From: Rubrivivax sp. SCN 71-131
GTDB taxonomy: Bacteria; Pseudomonadota; Gammaproteobacteria; Burkholderiales; Burkholderiaceae_C
Direction: 5' to 3'
Assembly: GCA_001724995.1 (NCBI GenBank)
Contig: MEFD01000036.1
Location: 1-37,374, forward strand
DNA length: 37,374 nt
In this document: piece by piece, positions 27,960-37,306 of the stretch
Position numbering within the stretch: the stretch's first letter is position 1
Layout of the letters: each line of letters starts with the position of its first letter
Program-made: the position numbers and the translations under genes
The notes under the pieces: generated by a model
The model's input: only the letters and a program-made list of their open reading frames with translations
Databases searched by the model: none
What the model was told of the DNA's origin: nothing

Positions 27960-28976
27960 TCAGGCGTCGAAGCCCTGCGGGTTCAGCGACTGCCAGCGCC
28001 AGCTGTCGGCGCACATGCGCGCCAGGTCATGGCGGGCGCGCCAGCCAAGCACCTGCTGCGCCAGCGCCGGGTCGGCCCAGCAGGCGGCGACGTCGCCGGG
28101 GCGGCGCGCGACGATGCGGTAGGGGATGGGGCGGCCGCTGGCCTGCGCGTAGGCCCGCACGACCTCGAGCACGCTGTGGCCGCGGCCGGTGCCCAGGTTC
28201 ACGGTCAGCGAGCCGGGCGCATCCAGCAGCCGGCGCAGCGCCGCCACATGCCCTGCGGCGAGGTCGCAGACGTGGATGTAGTCGCGCACGCCGGTGCCAT
28301 CGACGGTGTCGTAGTCGCCGCCGAAGATCGAGAGCTCGGCGCGCTTGCCGATGGCCACCTGCGCAACAAAGGGCATGAGATTGTTGGGTGTGCCGCGCGG
28401 GTCCTCGCCGATGCGCCCGCTCCCGTGCGCGCCCACGGGGTTGAAGTAGCGCAGGCAGGCGGTCTGCCACTGTGCGTCGGCCGCACCCAGGTCGCGCAGC
28501 ACGGTCTCGCCGATGAGCTTGGTCTGGCCGTAGGGGTTGGTGGCCGAGAGCGGCGCGTCCTCGGGGATCGGCAGCCGCTCGGGGTCGCCGTAGACGGTGG
28601 CGCTGGAGCTGAAGACGAAGCGGCGCAGGCCGTGCGCGAGCATCGCGCGGCAGGTGGTGAGCAGCGCGCCGAGGTTGTTGGCGTAGTACTCGAGCGGCTG
28701 CGCCGTCGATTCGCCCACCGCCTTCAGCGCCGCGAAGTGCACGACGGCGGCTATGCGGTGGCGCGTGAAGATCGCGTCCATCGCCGCGGCGTCGCCGGCG
28801 TCGGCCTGCTCGAAGACGACGGCGCGCGGCGCCAGTTCGCGCAGGCGCTCGAGCACGCGTGGCGAGCTGTTGCGGAAGTCGTCGACGCCGACGACGTCGA
28901 AGCCGGCCTCGTGCAGCGCCAGCCAGGTATGCGAGCCGATGTAGCCGGCGGCGCCGGTGAGGAGGATGGTGGACAT
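27960..28976 (-). CDS. galE: UDP-glucose 4-epimerase
   Basis: GalE interconverts UDP-glucose and UDP-galactose, supplying galactose for polysaccharides. The 338-residue extended SDR starts MSTILLTGAAGYIGSHTWLAL, with the NAD-binding motif. It has VVHFAALKAVGESTAQPLEYY, then FSSSATVYGDPERLPI and the catalytic tyrosine/lysine in NPYGQTKLIGE. RYFNPVGAHGSGRIGEDP, FGGDYDTVDGTGVRDYIHV and NLGTGRGHSVLEV complete the pattern. It is the promoter-proximal gene of the six-gene nucleotide-sugar operon and diverges from ubiJ across 91 bases. Confidence 0.96.
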   Translation of the reverse strand: MSTILLTGAAGYIGSHTWLALHEAGFDVVGVDDFRNSSPRVLERLRELAPRAVVFEQADAGDAAAMDAIFTRHRIAAVVHFAALKAVGESTAQPLEYYANNLGALLTTCRAMLAHGLRRFVFSSSATVYGDPERLPIPEDAPLSATNPYGQTKLIGETVLRDLGAADAQWQTACLRYFNPVGAHGSGRIGEDPRGTPNNLMPFVAQVAIGKRAELSIFGGDYDTVDGTGVRDYIHVCDLAAGHVAALRRLLDAPGSLTVNLGTGRGHSVLEVVRAYAQASGRPIPYRIVARRPGDVAACWADPALAQQVLGWRARHDLARMCADSWRWQSLNPQGFDA

Positions 28977-29055
28977 GCCGACGGGCCGCCGGGGGCCGGG
29001 TGCGCCAAGCCCGGGATTCTCGCGGCGAAGGCCGCGTCGCCCGCGCGGCGCTGCC

Positions 29056-29061
29056 TACAAT
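29056..29061 (+). promoter_or_regulatory. -10 element (TACAAT) adjacent to the ubiJ ATG
   Basis: TACAAT ends six bases before the ATG at 29068, so the predicted transcription start coincides with the start codon. This suggests a leaderless message. No clear -35 is visible. Confidence 0.45.
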
Positions 29062-29067
29062 TGTGCG

Positions 29068-29601
29068 ATGCTGCATAACCTGCATCAAATGCTCGCGCCG
29101 GCCGTGATGGAGCGCGTCACCCTGCTGCTCAACCACGTCCTCGGCAGCGAGAGCGTGGCCGTGCAGCGCCTGCTGCCGCACGCCGGCAAGACGCTGCAGA
29201 TCGAGGCTGCCGGCTGGCCCGCGCTGCTGCCGCCGCTGCCGGCGCTGGCTTGGTGCGTCACGCCTGCCGGGCTGCTCGAATGGTGCGGTCAGGCCCTGCC
29301 GGCGCCGGCCGAGCTGCGCCTGTGCGTGAGTGCCGAGAACCCGGCGCTGCTGGCCGCACGCGTGGCCGGCGGCCAGATGCCCGCCGTCGAGATCGCCGGC
29401 GACGCCGCCTTCGCCGCCGAGGTCAACTGGCTGATGCAGAACCTGCGCTGGGATCTCGCGGCCGACCTCGAGCGCCTGCTGCCGCTGCCGCTGGCGGCGG
29501 CGCTGGTGCGCGCGGGTTCGGGCCTGGCGCGTGCGGTGGCCGCGGCGATGCAGGGGCTTGGCTCCCTGCGCGAGCGCTGGCCGGGTCGCCCGGGCGGGTG
29601 A
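29068..29601 (+). CDS. ubiJ: ubiquinone biosynthesis accessory factor, SCP2 domain
   Basis: This 177-residue SCP2-type protein lies immediately before ubiB, the position of UbiJ. UbiJ is a lipid-binding scaffold of the cytosolic ubiquinone-synthesis complex. Visible features are an N-terminal helix [32 protein letters not shown], the SCP2 core ending [33 protein letters not shown], and a C-terminal amphipathic stretch. The [10 protein letters not shown] motif is typical of betaproteobacterial members. The start at 29068 follows the -10 element; an upstream in-frame ATG would lie in the galE promoter region. The stop overlaps the ubiB ATG by one base (TGATG). Confidence 0.85.
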   Translation: MLHNLHQMLAPAVMERVTLLLNHVLGSESVAVQRLLPHAGKTLQIEAAGWPALLPPLPALAWCVTPAGLLEWCGQALPAPAELRLCVSAENPALLAARVAGGQMPAVEIAGDAAFAAEVNWLMQNLRWDLAADLERLLPLPLAAALVRAGSGLARAVAAAMQGLGSLRERWPGRPGG

Positions 29602-31157
29602 TGCGGCAGTTCCTGCGCCTGTCGTTCATCGTCTTCATCGTCCTGCGCTACGGGCTCGACGAGCTCGCGCTGTCGCCGTTCCGCCAGCGCCCGGTGCGCC
29701 TGCTGGTGCGCCTGATCACCTTCGGGCGGCGCCTGCACGAGCCGCGCGGCGTGCGCCTGCGGCGCGCGCTGGAGCGCCTGGGGCCGATCTTCGTCAAGTT
29801 CGGCCAGGTGCTCTCGACGCGGCGCGACCTGCTGCCGCCGGACCTCTCGGACGAACTCGCCAAGCTGCAGGACCGCGTGCCGCCGTTCCCGGCAACGCAG
29901 GCGCGCGCGCTCGTGGAGAAGGCCTTCGGCCGCCCGGTGGACGAGGTCTTCGCCCGCTTCGAGCCCGAGCCGGTCGCCAGCGCCTCGGTGGCGCAGGTGC
30001 ACTTCGCCGTGCTGCAGGACGGGCGCGAGGTGGCGGTGAAGGTGCTGCGCCCGCGCATGCTGGCGGCGATCGAGGACGACCTGGCGCTGCTGCACCGCCT
30101 CGCGCGCTGGGTCGAGCGCCTGTCGGCCGACGGCAAGCGGCTGCGCCCGCGCGAGGTCGTGGCCGAGTTCGACACCTACCTGCACGACGAACTCGACCTC
30201 GTGCGCGAGGCCGCCAACGCCGCGCAGCTGCGGCGCAACATGCAGGGGCTGGACCTGGTCCTGATCCCCGAGATGGTGTGGGACTTGTGCACGCCCACGG
30301 TGATGGTCATGCAGCGCATGAGCGGCGTGCCGATCAACCAGATGCAGCGCCTGCGCGAGGCCGGCGTCGACTTCAAGAAGCTGGCGCGCGACGGCGTCAC
30401 GATCTTCTTCACCCAGGTCTTTCGCGACGGCTTCTTTCACGCCGACATGCACCCGGGAAACATCCAGGTGAGCCTGGAGCCGGCGACCTTCGGGCGCTAC
30501 ATCGCGCTGGACTTCGGCATCATCGGCACGCTCAACGAGGTCGACAAGGACTACCTGGCGCAGAACTTCATCGCCTTCTTCCGCCGCGACTACAAGCGCG
30601 TCGCCGAGCTGCACGTGGAAAGCGGCTGGGTGCCGCACGCCACGCGCGTGGATGCGCTCGAGGGCGCGATCCGCGCGGTCTGCGAGCCGCACTTCGACCG
30701 GCCGCTGAAGGACATCTCGCTGGGCCAGGTGCTGATGCGCCTGTTCCAGACCTCGCGCCGCTTCAACGTGCACATCCAGCCCCAGCTGGTGCTGCTGCAG
30801 AAGACGCTGCTGAACATCGAGGGCCTGGGGCGCGAGCTCGACCCGGAGCTGGACCTGTGGACCACGGCCAAGCCCTTTCTCGAGCGCTGGATGGACGAGC
30901 AGATCGGCTGGCGCGGCCTGCTGCAGCGCCTGGAGAAGCAGGCGCCGCACTACGCGCACCTGCTGCCGGAGCTGCCGCGCCTGCTGCACCAGCGGCTGCA
31001 GGGCGGCGCCGCGCGCAGCGGCGAGGAGCGGCTGCTGGGCGCGCTGCTGGCGCAACAGCGGCGCGGCTACCGGCTGCTGCAGGCGCTGGTCTTTGGCGCC
31101 CTGGGCTTCCTCGCCGGCGTGGTGGTGACGCAACTGTTGCTGCACTGGCGCGGCTGA
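29601..31157 (+). CDS. ubiB: ubiquinone biosynthesis regulatory protein kinase-like UbiB
   Basis: UbiB is an atypical ABC1/ADCK-family kinase/ATPase of the inner membrane needed for ubiquinone synthesis. The 518-residue protein has the KxGQ motif in [19 protein letters not shown] near residue 70. The Ala-rich loop [12 protein letters not shown] is near 130, VAVKVLRP holds the conserved lysine, and HADMHPGN and ALDFGIIG are the catalytic and metal-binding loops. Two C-terminal transmembrane helices end the protein ([19 protein letters not shown]). Length is normal. It is translationally coupled to ubiJ. Its kin ubiE is 16 kb away because of the intervening block. Confidence 0.96.
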   Translation: MRQFLRLSFIVFIVLRYGLDELALSPFRQRPVRLLVRLITFGRRLHEPRGVRLRRALERLGPIFVKFGQVLSTRRDLLPPDLSDELAKLQDRVPPFPATQARALVEKAFGRPVDEVFARFEPEPVASASVAQVHFAVLQDGREVAVKVLRPRMLAAIEDDLALLHRLARWVERLSADGKRLRPREVVAEFDTYLHDELDLVREAANAAQLRRNMQGLDLVLIPEMVWDLCTPTVMVMQRMSGVPINQMQRLREAGVDFKKLARDGVTIFFTQVFRDGFFHADMHPGNIQVSLEPATFGRYIALDFGIIGTLNEVDKDYLAQNFIAFFRRDYKRVAELHVESGWVPHATRVDALEGAIRAVCEPHFDRPLKDISLGQVLMRLFQTSRRFNVHIQPQLVLLQKTLLNIEGLGRELDPELDLWTTAKPFLERWMDEQIGWRGLLQRLEKQAPHYAHLLPELPRLLHQRLQGGAARSGEERLLGALLAQQRRGYRLLQALVFGALGFLAGVVVTQLLLHWRG

Positions 31158-31160
31158 CCC

Positions 31161-31198
31161 CCGCAGCCGCGCGGAGGCGGCGCGGGCCCCGGCTGCGG
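31161..31198 (+). terminator. hairpin after ubiB
   Basis: CCGCAGCC at 31161-31168 pairs perfectly with GGCTGCGG at 31191-31198, three bases after the ubiB stop. The loop is GC-rich and no T-tract follows. The right arm abuts the next gene's -10 element. Confidence 0.4.
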
Positions 31199-31203
31199 AT
31201 AAT
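31198..31203 (+). promoter_or_regulatory. -10 element (GATAAT) for the SSS symporter gene
   Basis: GATAAT ends 18 bases before the ATG at 31222, predicting a leader of about 11 bases. It matches five of six consensus positions. It overlaps the end of the ubiB hairpin by one base. Confidence 0.4.
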
Positions 31204-31221
31204 GCGCGCCGCTTTGACCCG

Positions 31222-32694
31222 ATGAAGCGGAGCCGCACCGTGCTGATCACCCTCGTCATCCTCTACCTGCTGGGCACGCTGGCGCTGGGCGTGTGGGCCG
31301 GCACGCGCATCAAGACCACGACCGACTTCGCCATCGCCGGGCGCAGCCTGCCCCTGGTGATGGTGGTGACGACGACGTTTGCCACCTGGTTCGGCGCCGA
31401 GACGGTGATGGGCGTGCCGGCGCGCTTCATCCAGGGCGGCCTGCACGACATCGTCGAGGATCCCTTCGGCGCGGGCATGTGCCTGGTGCTGGTCGGCGTC
31501 TTCTTCGCCGCGCGGCTCTACAAGCTCAACCTGCTGACGATCGGAGACTTCTACCGCCAGCGCTACGGCAAGGGCATCGAGGTCTTCTGCTCGGTGGCCA
31601 TCATCCTCAGCTACCTGGGCTGGGTGGCCGCACAGATCACCGCGCTCGGGCTGGTGTTCTCGATCCTCACCGACGGCGCCATGTCCGAGACCGTGGGCAT
31701 GATCGTGGGCACGCTGGCCGTGCTGATCTACGTCGTCATCGGCGGCTTCCTGGCGGTGGCCTGGACCGACTTCATCCAGATGATCGTGCTCGTGGTGGGC
31801 ATGAGCATCATCGCCGTCTTCGCCGCCGATCTCGCCGGCGGCAGCGACAAGGTGGTGGCGATGGCCGCGAGCCAGGACCTGTTGCGCTTCCTGCCGGCGC
31901 CGACCTTCCGGGACGTCGCCTTCTTCATCGCTGCCGGGTTGACGATGATGCTGGGCAGCATCCCGCAGCAGGACATCTACCAGCGCGTGATGTCCGCGCG
32001 CGACGCCGGCACCGCCAGCCGCGGCGCCACCGTGGGCGGCGTGGCCTACATCCTGTTCGCCTTCGTGCCCATGTTCATCGTCGCCAGCGCCGTCGTCGTC
32101 ATGGGCGAGGAGGCGATGACCCTCGCCAAGGACGACTACCAGCGCCTGCTGCCGACCTTCGTCATGACGAAGATGCCGATGGTGATGCAGATCCTCTTCT
32201 TCGGCGCGCTGCTCTCGGCGATCAAGAGCACGTCCTCGGCGACGCTGCTGGCGCCTTCCACCAGCTTCGTCGAGAACATCCTGAAGAACCTGCGCCCGCG
32301 CATGAGCGACCGCGAGCAGCTGCTGGCCATGCGCTGGTCGATCGTCGCCTTCGCGGCGATCGTGCTCGCCTACGCCATCGCGATGCAGGGCACGACGATC
32401 TACGAGCTGGTGTCCTCGGCCTACCAGGTCACGCTGGTGGGCGCCTTCGTGCCGCTGGTGATGGGCCTGTACTGGAAGCGCGCGACGACGCAGGGGGCGA
32501 TCGCCTCGGTGACGCTGGGCATCGCCACCTGGGTGCTGTGCTTCCCGCAGATCACGACGCTCGGCGAGCATTTCCCGGGGCAGCTCGCCGGCCTCATCGC
32601 CGCCTTCGTCGGCATGCTGGCGGGCTCGCTGCTGCCGCAGTTCGTGCGCCAGCGCCACGACAGCGACCATCACGTCAAGGGCTTGAATGCCTGA
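31222..32694 (+). CDS. sodium:solute symporter family (SSS) transporter
   Basis: This 490-residue inner-membrane protein has about 13 hydrophobic helices, the LeuT-like arrangement of the SSS family (PutP/PanF/SGLT relatives). Characteristic stretches are TTTDFAIAGRSLPLVMVVTTTFATWFGAETVMG in helices 1-2, DFYRQRYGKGIE, and the central GSIPQQDIYQRVMSARDAGTA. ALLSAIKSTSSATLLAPST corresponds to the conserved helix whose Ser/Thr residues bind Na+. The solute cannot be deduced; the family moves carboxylates, amino acids, vitamins or sugars. It stands alone between ubiB and the FmdB gene with its own -10 element. The C-terminus is short and polar. Confidence 0.9.
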   Translation: MKRSRTVLITLVILYLLGTLALGVWAGTRIKTTTDFAIAGRSLPLVMVVTTTFATWFGAETVMGVPARFIQGGLHDIVEDPFGAGMCLVLVGVFFAARLYKLNLLTIGDFYRQRYGKGIEVFCSVAIILSYLGWVAAQITALGLVFSILTDGAMSETVGMIVGTLAVLIYVVIGGFLAVAWTDFIQMIVLVVGMSIIAVFAADLAGGSDKVVAMAASQDLLRFLPAPTFRDVAFFIAAGLTMMLGSIPQQDIYQRVMSARDAGTASRGATVGGVAYILFAFVPMFIVASAVVVMGEEAMTLAKDDYQRLLPTFVMTKMPMVMQILFFGALLSAIKSTSSATLLAPSTSFVENILKNLRPRMSDREQLLAMRWSIVAFAAIVLAYAIAMQGTTIYELVSSAYQVTLVGAFVPLVMGLYWKRATTQGAIASVTLGIATWVLCFPQITTLGEHFPGQLAGLIAAFVGMLAGSLLPQFVRQRHDSDHHVKGLNA

Positions 32695-32718
32695 CGCAGC
32701 GCCCCCACCTTGTGCACC

Positions 32719-32724
32719 TATAAT
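32719..32724 (+). promoter_or_regulatory. -10 element (TATAAT) for the FmdB gene
   Basis: A perfect TATAAT lies 27 bases before the ATG at 32752, giving a leader of about 20 bases. No good -35 is present at 16-18 bases, so it may depend on an activator or an upstream extension. Confidence 0.5.
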
Positions 32725-32751
32725 TTCCGGTTTTGCCGCGGGACTTCAGTC

Positions 32752-33096
32752 ATGCCGATCTACGCCTATCGCTGCAGCGCCTGCGGTCACGCGAAGGACG
32801 TGCTGCAGAAGCTCTCCGACCCCCTGCTGACCACCTGCCCGGCCTGTGGCGCCGAGACCTTCGCCAAGCAGGTGACGGCCGCGGGCTTCCAGCTCAAGGG
32901 CTCGGGCTGGTACGTGACCGACTTCCGCGGCGGCAACACCGCGGCGGCCAAGCCCGCGGACGACCCGGCGGGCCCGGGCAAGCCCGAGGCGGGCAGCGCC
33001 GCGCCCGCCGCCGAGAGCGCACCGTCCTCGTCCTCGTCCTCGTCCACGCCCGCGGCGGCCGCGCCCGCGGCGCCGTCGGCCGGCAGTGCCGACTGA
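32752..33096 (+). CDS. FmdB-family zinc ribbon protein
   Basis: This 114-residue small protein has an N-terminal zinc ribbon MPIYAYRCSACGHAKDVLQK with Cys8/Cys11 and a second pair Cys29/Cys32 in TTCPACGAE, the FmdB/CxxC-CxxC regulatory-protein pattern. The linker FQLKGSGWYVTDFRGG is typical. The tail of about 50 residues is low-complexity Ala/Pro/Ser, including seven serines encoded by a TCCTCG repeat at about 33024-33045. Molecular function is unsettled; nucleic-acid or protein binding is presumed. In Burkholderiales it precedes the DUF502 and aspS genes, as here. Confidence 0.9.
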   Translation: MPIYAYRCSACGHAKDVLQKLSDPLLTTCPACGAETFAKQVTAAGFQLKGSGWYVTDFRGGNTAAAKPADDPAGPGKPEAGSAAPAAESAPSSSSSSSTPAAAAPAAPSAGSAD

Positions 33097-33123
33097 GACG
33101 GGGTGCGCGCAGGAAGGGCGTGC

Positions 33124-33777
33124 GTGAAGCGATTCCTGATCGCCGGCCTCCTGGTCTGGCTGCCGCTGGCCATCACTGTCTGGGTGCTGGGCTGGCTGCT
33201 GTCGGTGCTCGACGGCGTCTTCCTCTCGCTGCTCTCGCTCACCCAGGCGGTGATGCCCGCCTCGATGCACGAGGCGATCGAGCGGTGGCGCCACGTGCCG
33301 GGCCTGGCCGTGCTGGTGCTGGGGGCCGGCCTGCTGGCCACGGGCGTCTTCGTCACCAACATCTTCGGCCAGTGGTGGGTGCGCCAATGGGACCGGCTGA
33401 TGCACCAGATCCCGATCGTCAAGTCGATCTACAGCTCGGTCAAGCAGGTCTCGGACACGCTGTTCAGCAGCAACGGCAACGCCTTTCGCGAGGCGGTGCT
33501 GGTGCAGTATCCGCGCCAGGGCGCGTGGACGATCGCCTTCGTCACCGGCGCGCCCAGCGGCGAGGTCGCCGAGCGCCTGCCGGGCGACCTGCTCAGCGTC
33601 TACGTGCCGACCACGCCCAACCCGACCTCGGGCTTCTTCCTCATGATGCCGCGCAGCGATGTCATCGAGCTCGAGATGAGCGTGGACGAGGCGCTGAAGT
33701 ACGTCATCTCGATGGGTGTCGTGGCGCCGCCGCAAGCGGCGCTGGCGGACAGCCCGCCGCTGGCCGCACGAAACTGA
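33124..33777 (+). CDS. DUF502 membrane protein
   Basis: This 217-residue integral inner-membrane protein of the DUF502 family has an N-terminal helix RFLIAGLLVWLPLAITVWVLGWLL and a second helix GLAVLVLGAGLLATGVFVTNIFGQW. The conserved cytoplasmic region IPIVKSIYSSVKQVSDTLFS follows, then a beta-rich domain with FVTGAPSGEV and VYVPTTPNPTSGFFLMMPRSDV. The function of the family is unknown. The start is GTG at 33124, preceded by AGGAAGG seven bases upstream; the family begins with MKR here, and an upstream GTG at 33103 adds seven unlikely residues. It sits between FmdB and aspS. Confidence 0.88.
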   Translation: MKRFLIAGLLVWLPLAITVWVLGWLLSVLDGVFLSLLSLTQAVMPASMHEAIERWRHVPGLAVLVLGAGLLATGVFVTNIFGQWWVRQWDRLMHQIPIVKSIYSSVKQVSDTLFSSNGNAFREAVLVQYPRQGAWTIAFVTGAPSGEVAERLPGDLLSVYVPTTPNPTSGFFLMMPRSDVIELEMSVDEALKYVISMGVVAPPQAALADSPPLAARN

Positions 33778-33912
33778 CGGGGTTGCGCCGGCAGGCGACC
33801 GGCGCGGCCCTGATGGCCTGCAACACGGCCCGCGCGATGCCGCCCCGTTGAACGCATGGCGGCGCCGGCACGGCGCGCCGCCGCAAGAACCGAATCGAGT
33901 GGAGAGAGTGCA

Positions 33913-35677
<1,765 letters not shown>

Positions 35678-35811
35678 TGCCTTGGCGAGTACCGCCGGGA
35701 CAGCATCGGGCAGGCGCCCAGCCAGACCGACGGCGGCACCATGGGCCAACGTGATTGCCAACGCAGCAAGGACACGCTTGACGGAGGTGCGCGGCCTCAC
35801 GTTTGAGCTGT

Positions 35812-35827
35812 GAGCGGATGTCCGCTC
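35812..35827. terminator. hairpin between aspS and the enoyl-CoA hydratase gene
   Basis: GAGCGGA at 35812-35818 pairs perfectly with TCCGCTC at 35821-35827. It lies 12 bases beyond the reverse-strand hydratase stop and 134 bases beyond the aspS stop, so it may terminate both convergent genes. No T-tract is present. The rest of 35678-35839 holds no gene that I can support. Confidence 0.4.
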
Positions 35828-35839
35828 TCGGGCGAGGGG

Positions 35840-36538
35840 CTAGGCGGCACCGAGGCGCCGTTGGACGCTGGATTCCTCCAGCACTGCCGCTTCGAACCCC
35901 GCCAGGCCGACCCGGTTCAGCACACGCTTGAACTCTGCGGCCACGGTTGAACCGAGCGCGGCAAGCCGAGCGCAGGTCTGCAGCGAGGTGCGCTCGAGCG
36001 CCTCTTCGGTCGGTGACGCGGTGGCGATACCCCATTCGACGGCTTGCGTGGCATTGAACTCGTTACCGAGCAGCATGAGCGCCTTGGCGCGGTTCAGGCC
36101 GACCGTCGCGGGCAAGGTTGCCATCAAGCCGCCGGTGACAAAGACGCCCAACTGGGCCTCGGGAAGCTTGAATCTTGACCCTTGGGCCGCCAAGACGAGG
36201 TCTGCATTCATCATCCACTCGAGCCCGGCGCCGACCGTCCAGCCGTGCACTGCAGCGACGACTGGCTTCGGGTTCGTGACGATCTCGCGGCTGACGGCTT
36301 GAACCAGTTCCAGGTCCCGGTCGGTGGGTGGACTGCTTACGTCACGCCCGGCACAGAACGCGCGGCCGTTGCCGCGGAGCCTGACGACTCTGATCTCTGC
36401 GTCGATCGCGGCCGCTCTCAATCCGTCGAGTAACTGTTCCCCAAGCTCGTGGTCGATTGCATTGAGCTTGTCCGGACGGTTGAGCACGAGAGTGAGGACA
36501 TCTCCGGCGCGCTCGCGCAGCAGTTTGGGGGAGCTCAT
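35840..36538 (-). CDS. enoyl-CoA hydratase/isomerase family protein
   Basis: This 232-residue crotonase-fold protein would act on acyl-CoA thioesters. Markers are LNRPDKLNAIDHELGEQL, the oxyanion-hole loop GRAFCAGRDVS, and VAAVHGWTVGAGLEWMMNADLVLAA. Glu107 and Glu127 occupy the positions of the two catalytic glutamates of classical hydratases, so hydratase chemistry is possible. The exact reaction is unknown. It is about 25 residues shorter than typical, mostly at the C-terminus. Codon use and GC look somewhat less extreme than in the conserved genes upstream. It lies where nudB is expected after aspS in Burkholderiales, so it marks a break in the conserved order. Confidence 0.82.
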   Translation of the reverse strand: MSSPKLLRERAGDVLTLVLNRPDKLNAIDHELGEQLLDGLRAAAIDAEIRVVRLRGNGRAFCAGRDVSSPPTDRDLELVQAVSREIVTNPKPVVAAVHGWTVGAGLEWMMNADLVLAAQGSRFKLPEAQLGVFVTGGLMATLPATVGLNRAKALMLLGNEFNATQAVEWGIATASPTEEALERTSLQTCARLAALGSTVAAEFKRVLNRVGLAGFEAAVLEESSVQRRLGAA

Positions 36539-36712
36539 GAGGTGCGTATGCGGGTTGATGCAGCGGGGCCGGACTCGCGTACGGCGGATGCCCTCGCGCG
36601 GGCGTCGCTCGATTGACAGGGGCGAGGATGGAAGAGGTCTGCGGGAATCATGGGTTCCGACGGCAAATGTTCGAGTTCAGCCGCGCTCATCGGCTGCAAC
36701 GAGGGATCAGGA
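36539..36712. other. intergenic spacer between methyltransferase and hydratase genes
   Basis: These 174 bases separate two same-strand genes. I see no hairpin, repeat, promoter or small gene that I can support. Confidence 0.4.
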
Positions 36713-37306
36713 TTAGGCCGCCGCTTGCGGCGCCGGCTTTCGAGCGATGACCGTCACGAACGACTTGACGGTGTCATTGGCGGCCGGAAAGTCTTGGTAC
36801 TGAAACTGCAGGATCTCCCACCCGTCAAAGCGGCTGCTCATCTCGCCGCGCGCGAACAGACAGTGACCGGACGGATCGAACATGTCGAGAAAGGTGGTGC
36901 CTTCGACGAGGACATTGATGGCCGCCACTCCACCGGGCCGCACCCTTGCTTGAAGCTGCTGAAGCTGGGCAAAGGCCGTCGGGCAGTCAAAAAACATCAG
37001 TAGCCCGATGCAGGCGATAGCGTCGAAGTCTTCGCGCAACTGGTAGGTTCGAAGGTCGGCCTCGAGTGCCTCGATCGCCAGGGACCCATTCTGTGCAATG
37101 CTGCGCAGGTGCTGAATCGCCGTCGGGCTGGCGTCGATTGCCACCACTTGGCTCCCGTTCGCGGCCGCCGCAAGGGCCAGATTCCCAAGCCCGCAGCCGT
37201 AGTCCAGGACCTTCCCCCGCAGGTAGGGCAGTGCCTGCAGCTCAAAGGGATTGAGAGCCAAGTCCGATACCTGCACTGCGTATTTCACGCCATCGCGGAC
37301 ACCCAT
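36713..37306 (-). CDS. SAM-dependent class I methyltransferase with IS-derived start
   Basis: This protein of about 197 residues has a class I methyltransferase fold related to TehB/UbiE-like enzymes. Core sequence is VSDLALNPFELQALPYLRG, then motif I KVLDYGCGLGNLALAAA, VVAIDASPTAIQHL, DAIACIGLLMFF and VRPGGVAAINVLV. The substrate is unknown. The first 10-20 residues are read from 22-23 bp repeats at 37283-37374, so the native N-terminus appears to have been replaced. The usable starts (ATG 37306, GTG 37333, GTG 37288) all lie in or at the edge of those repeats. Expression and integrity are uncertain. It is 174 bases upstream of the hydratase gene in the same orientation. Confidence 0.7.
   Translation of the reverse strand: MGVRDGVKYAVQVSDLALNPFELQALPYLRGKVLDYGCGLGNLALAAAANGSQVVAIDASPTAIQHLRSIAQNGSLAIEALEADLRTYQLREDFDAIACIGLLMFFDCPTAFAQLQQLQARVRPGGVAAINVLVEGTTFLDMFDPSGHCLFARGEMSSRFDGWEILQFQYQDFPAANDTVKSFVTVIARKPAPQAAA

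Noticed and set aside
35690..35800. Reverse-strand GTG start with a signal-peptide-like beginning ([15 protein letters not shown]) after the hydratase gene
   Set aside because: It runs antisense into aspS after about 37 codons, has no homology I recognise and sits behind a hairpin. At most it is a remnant at the synteny break.
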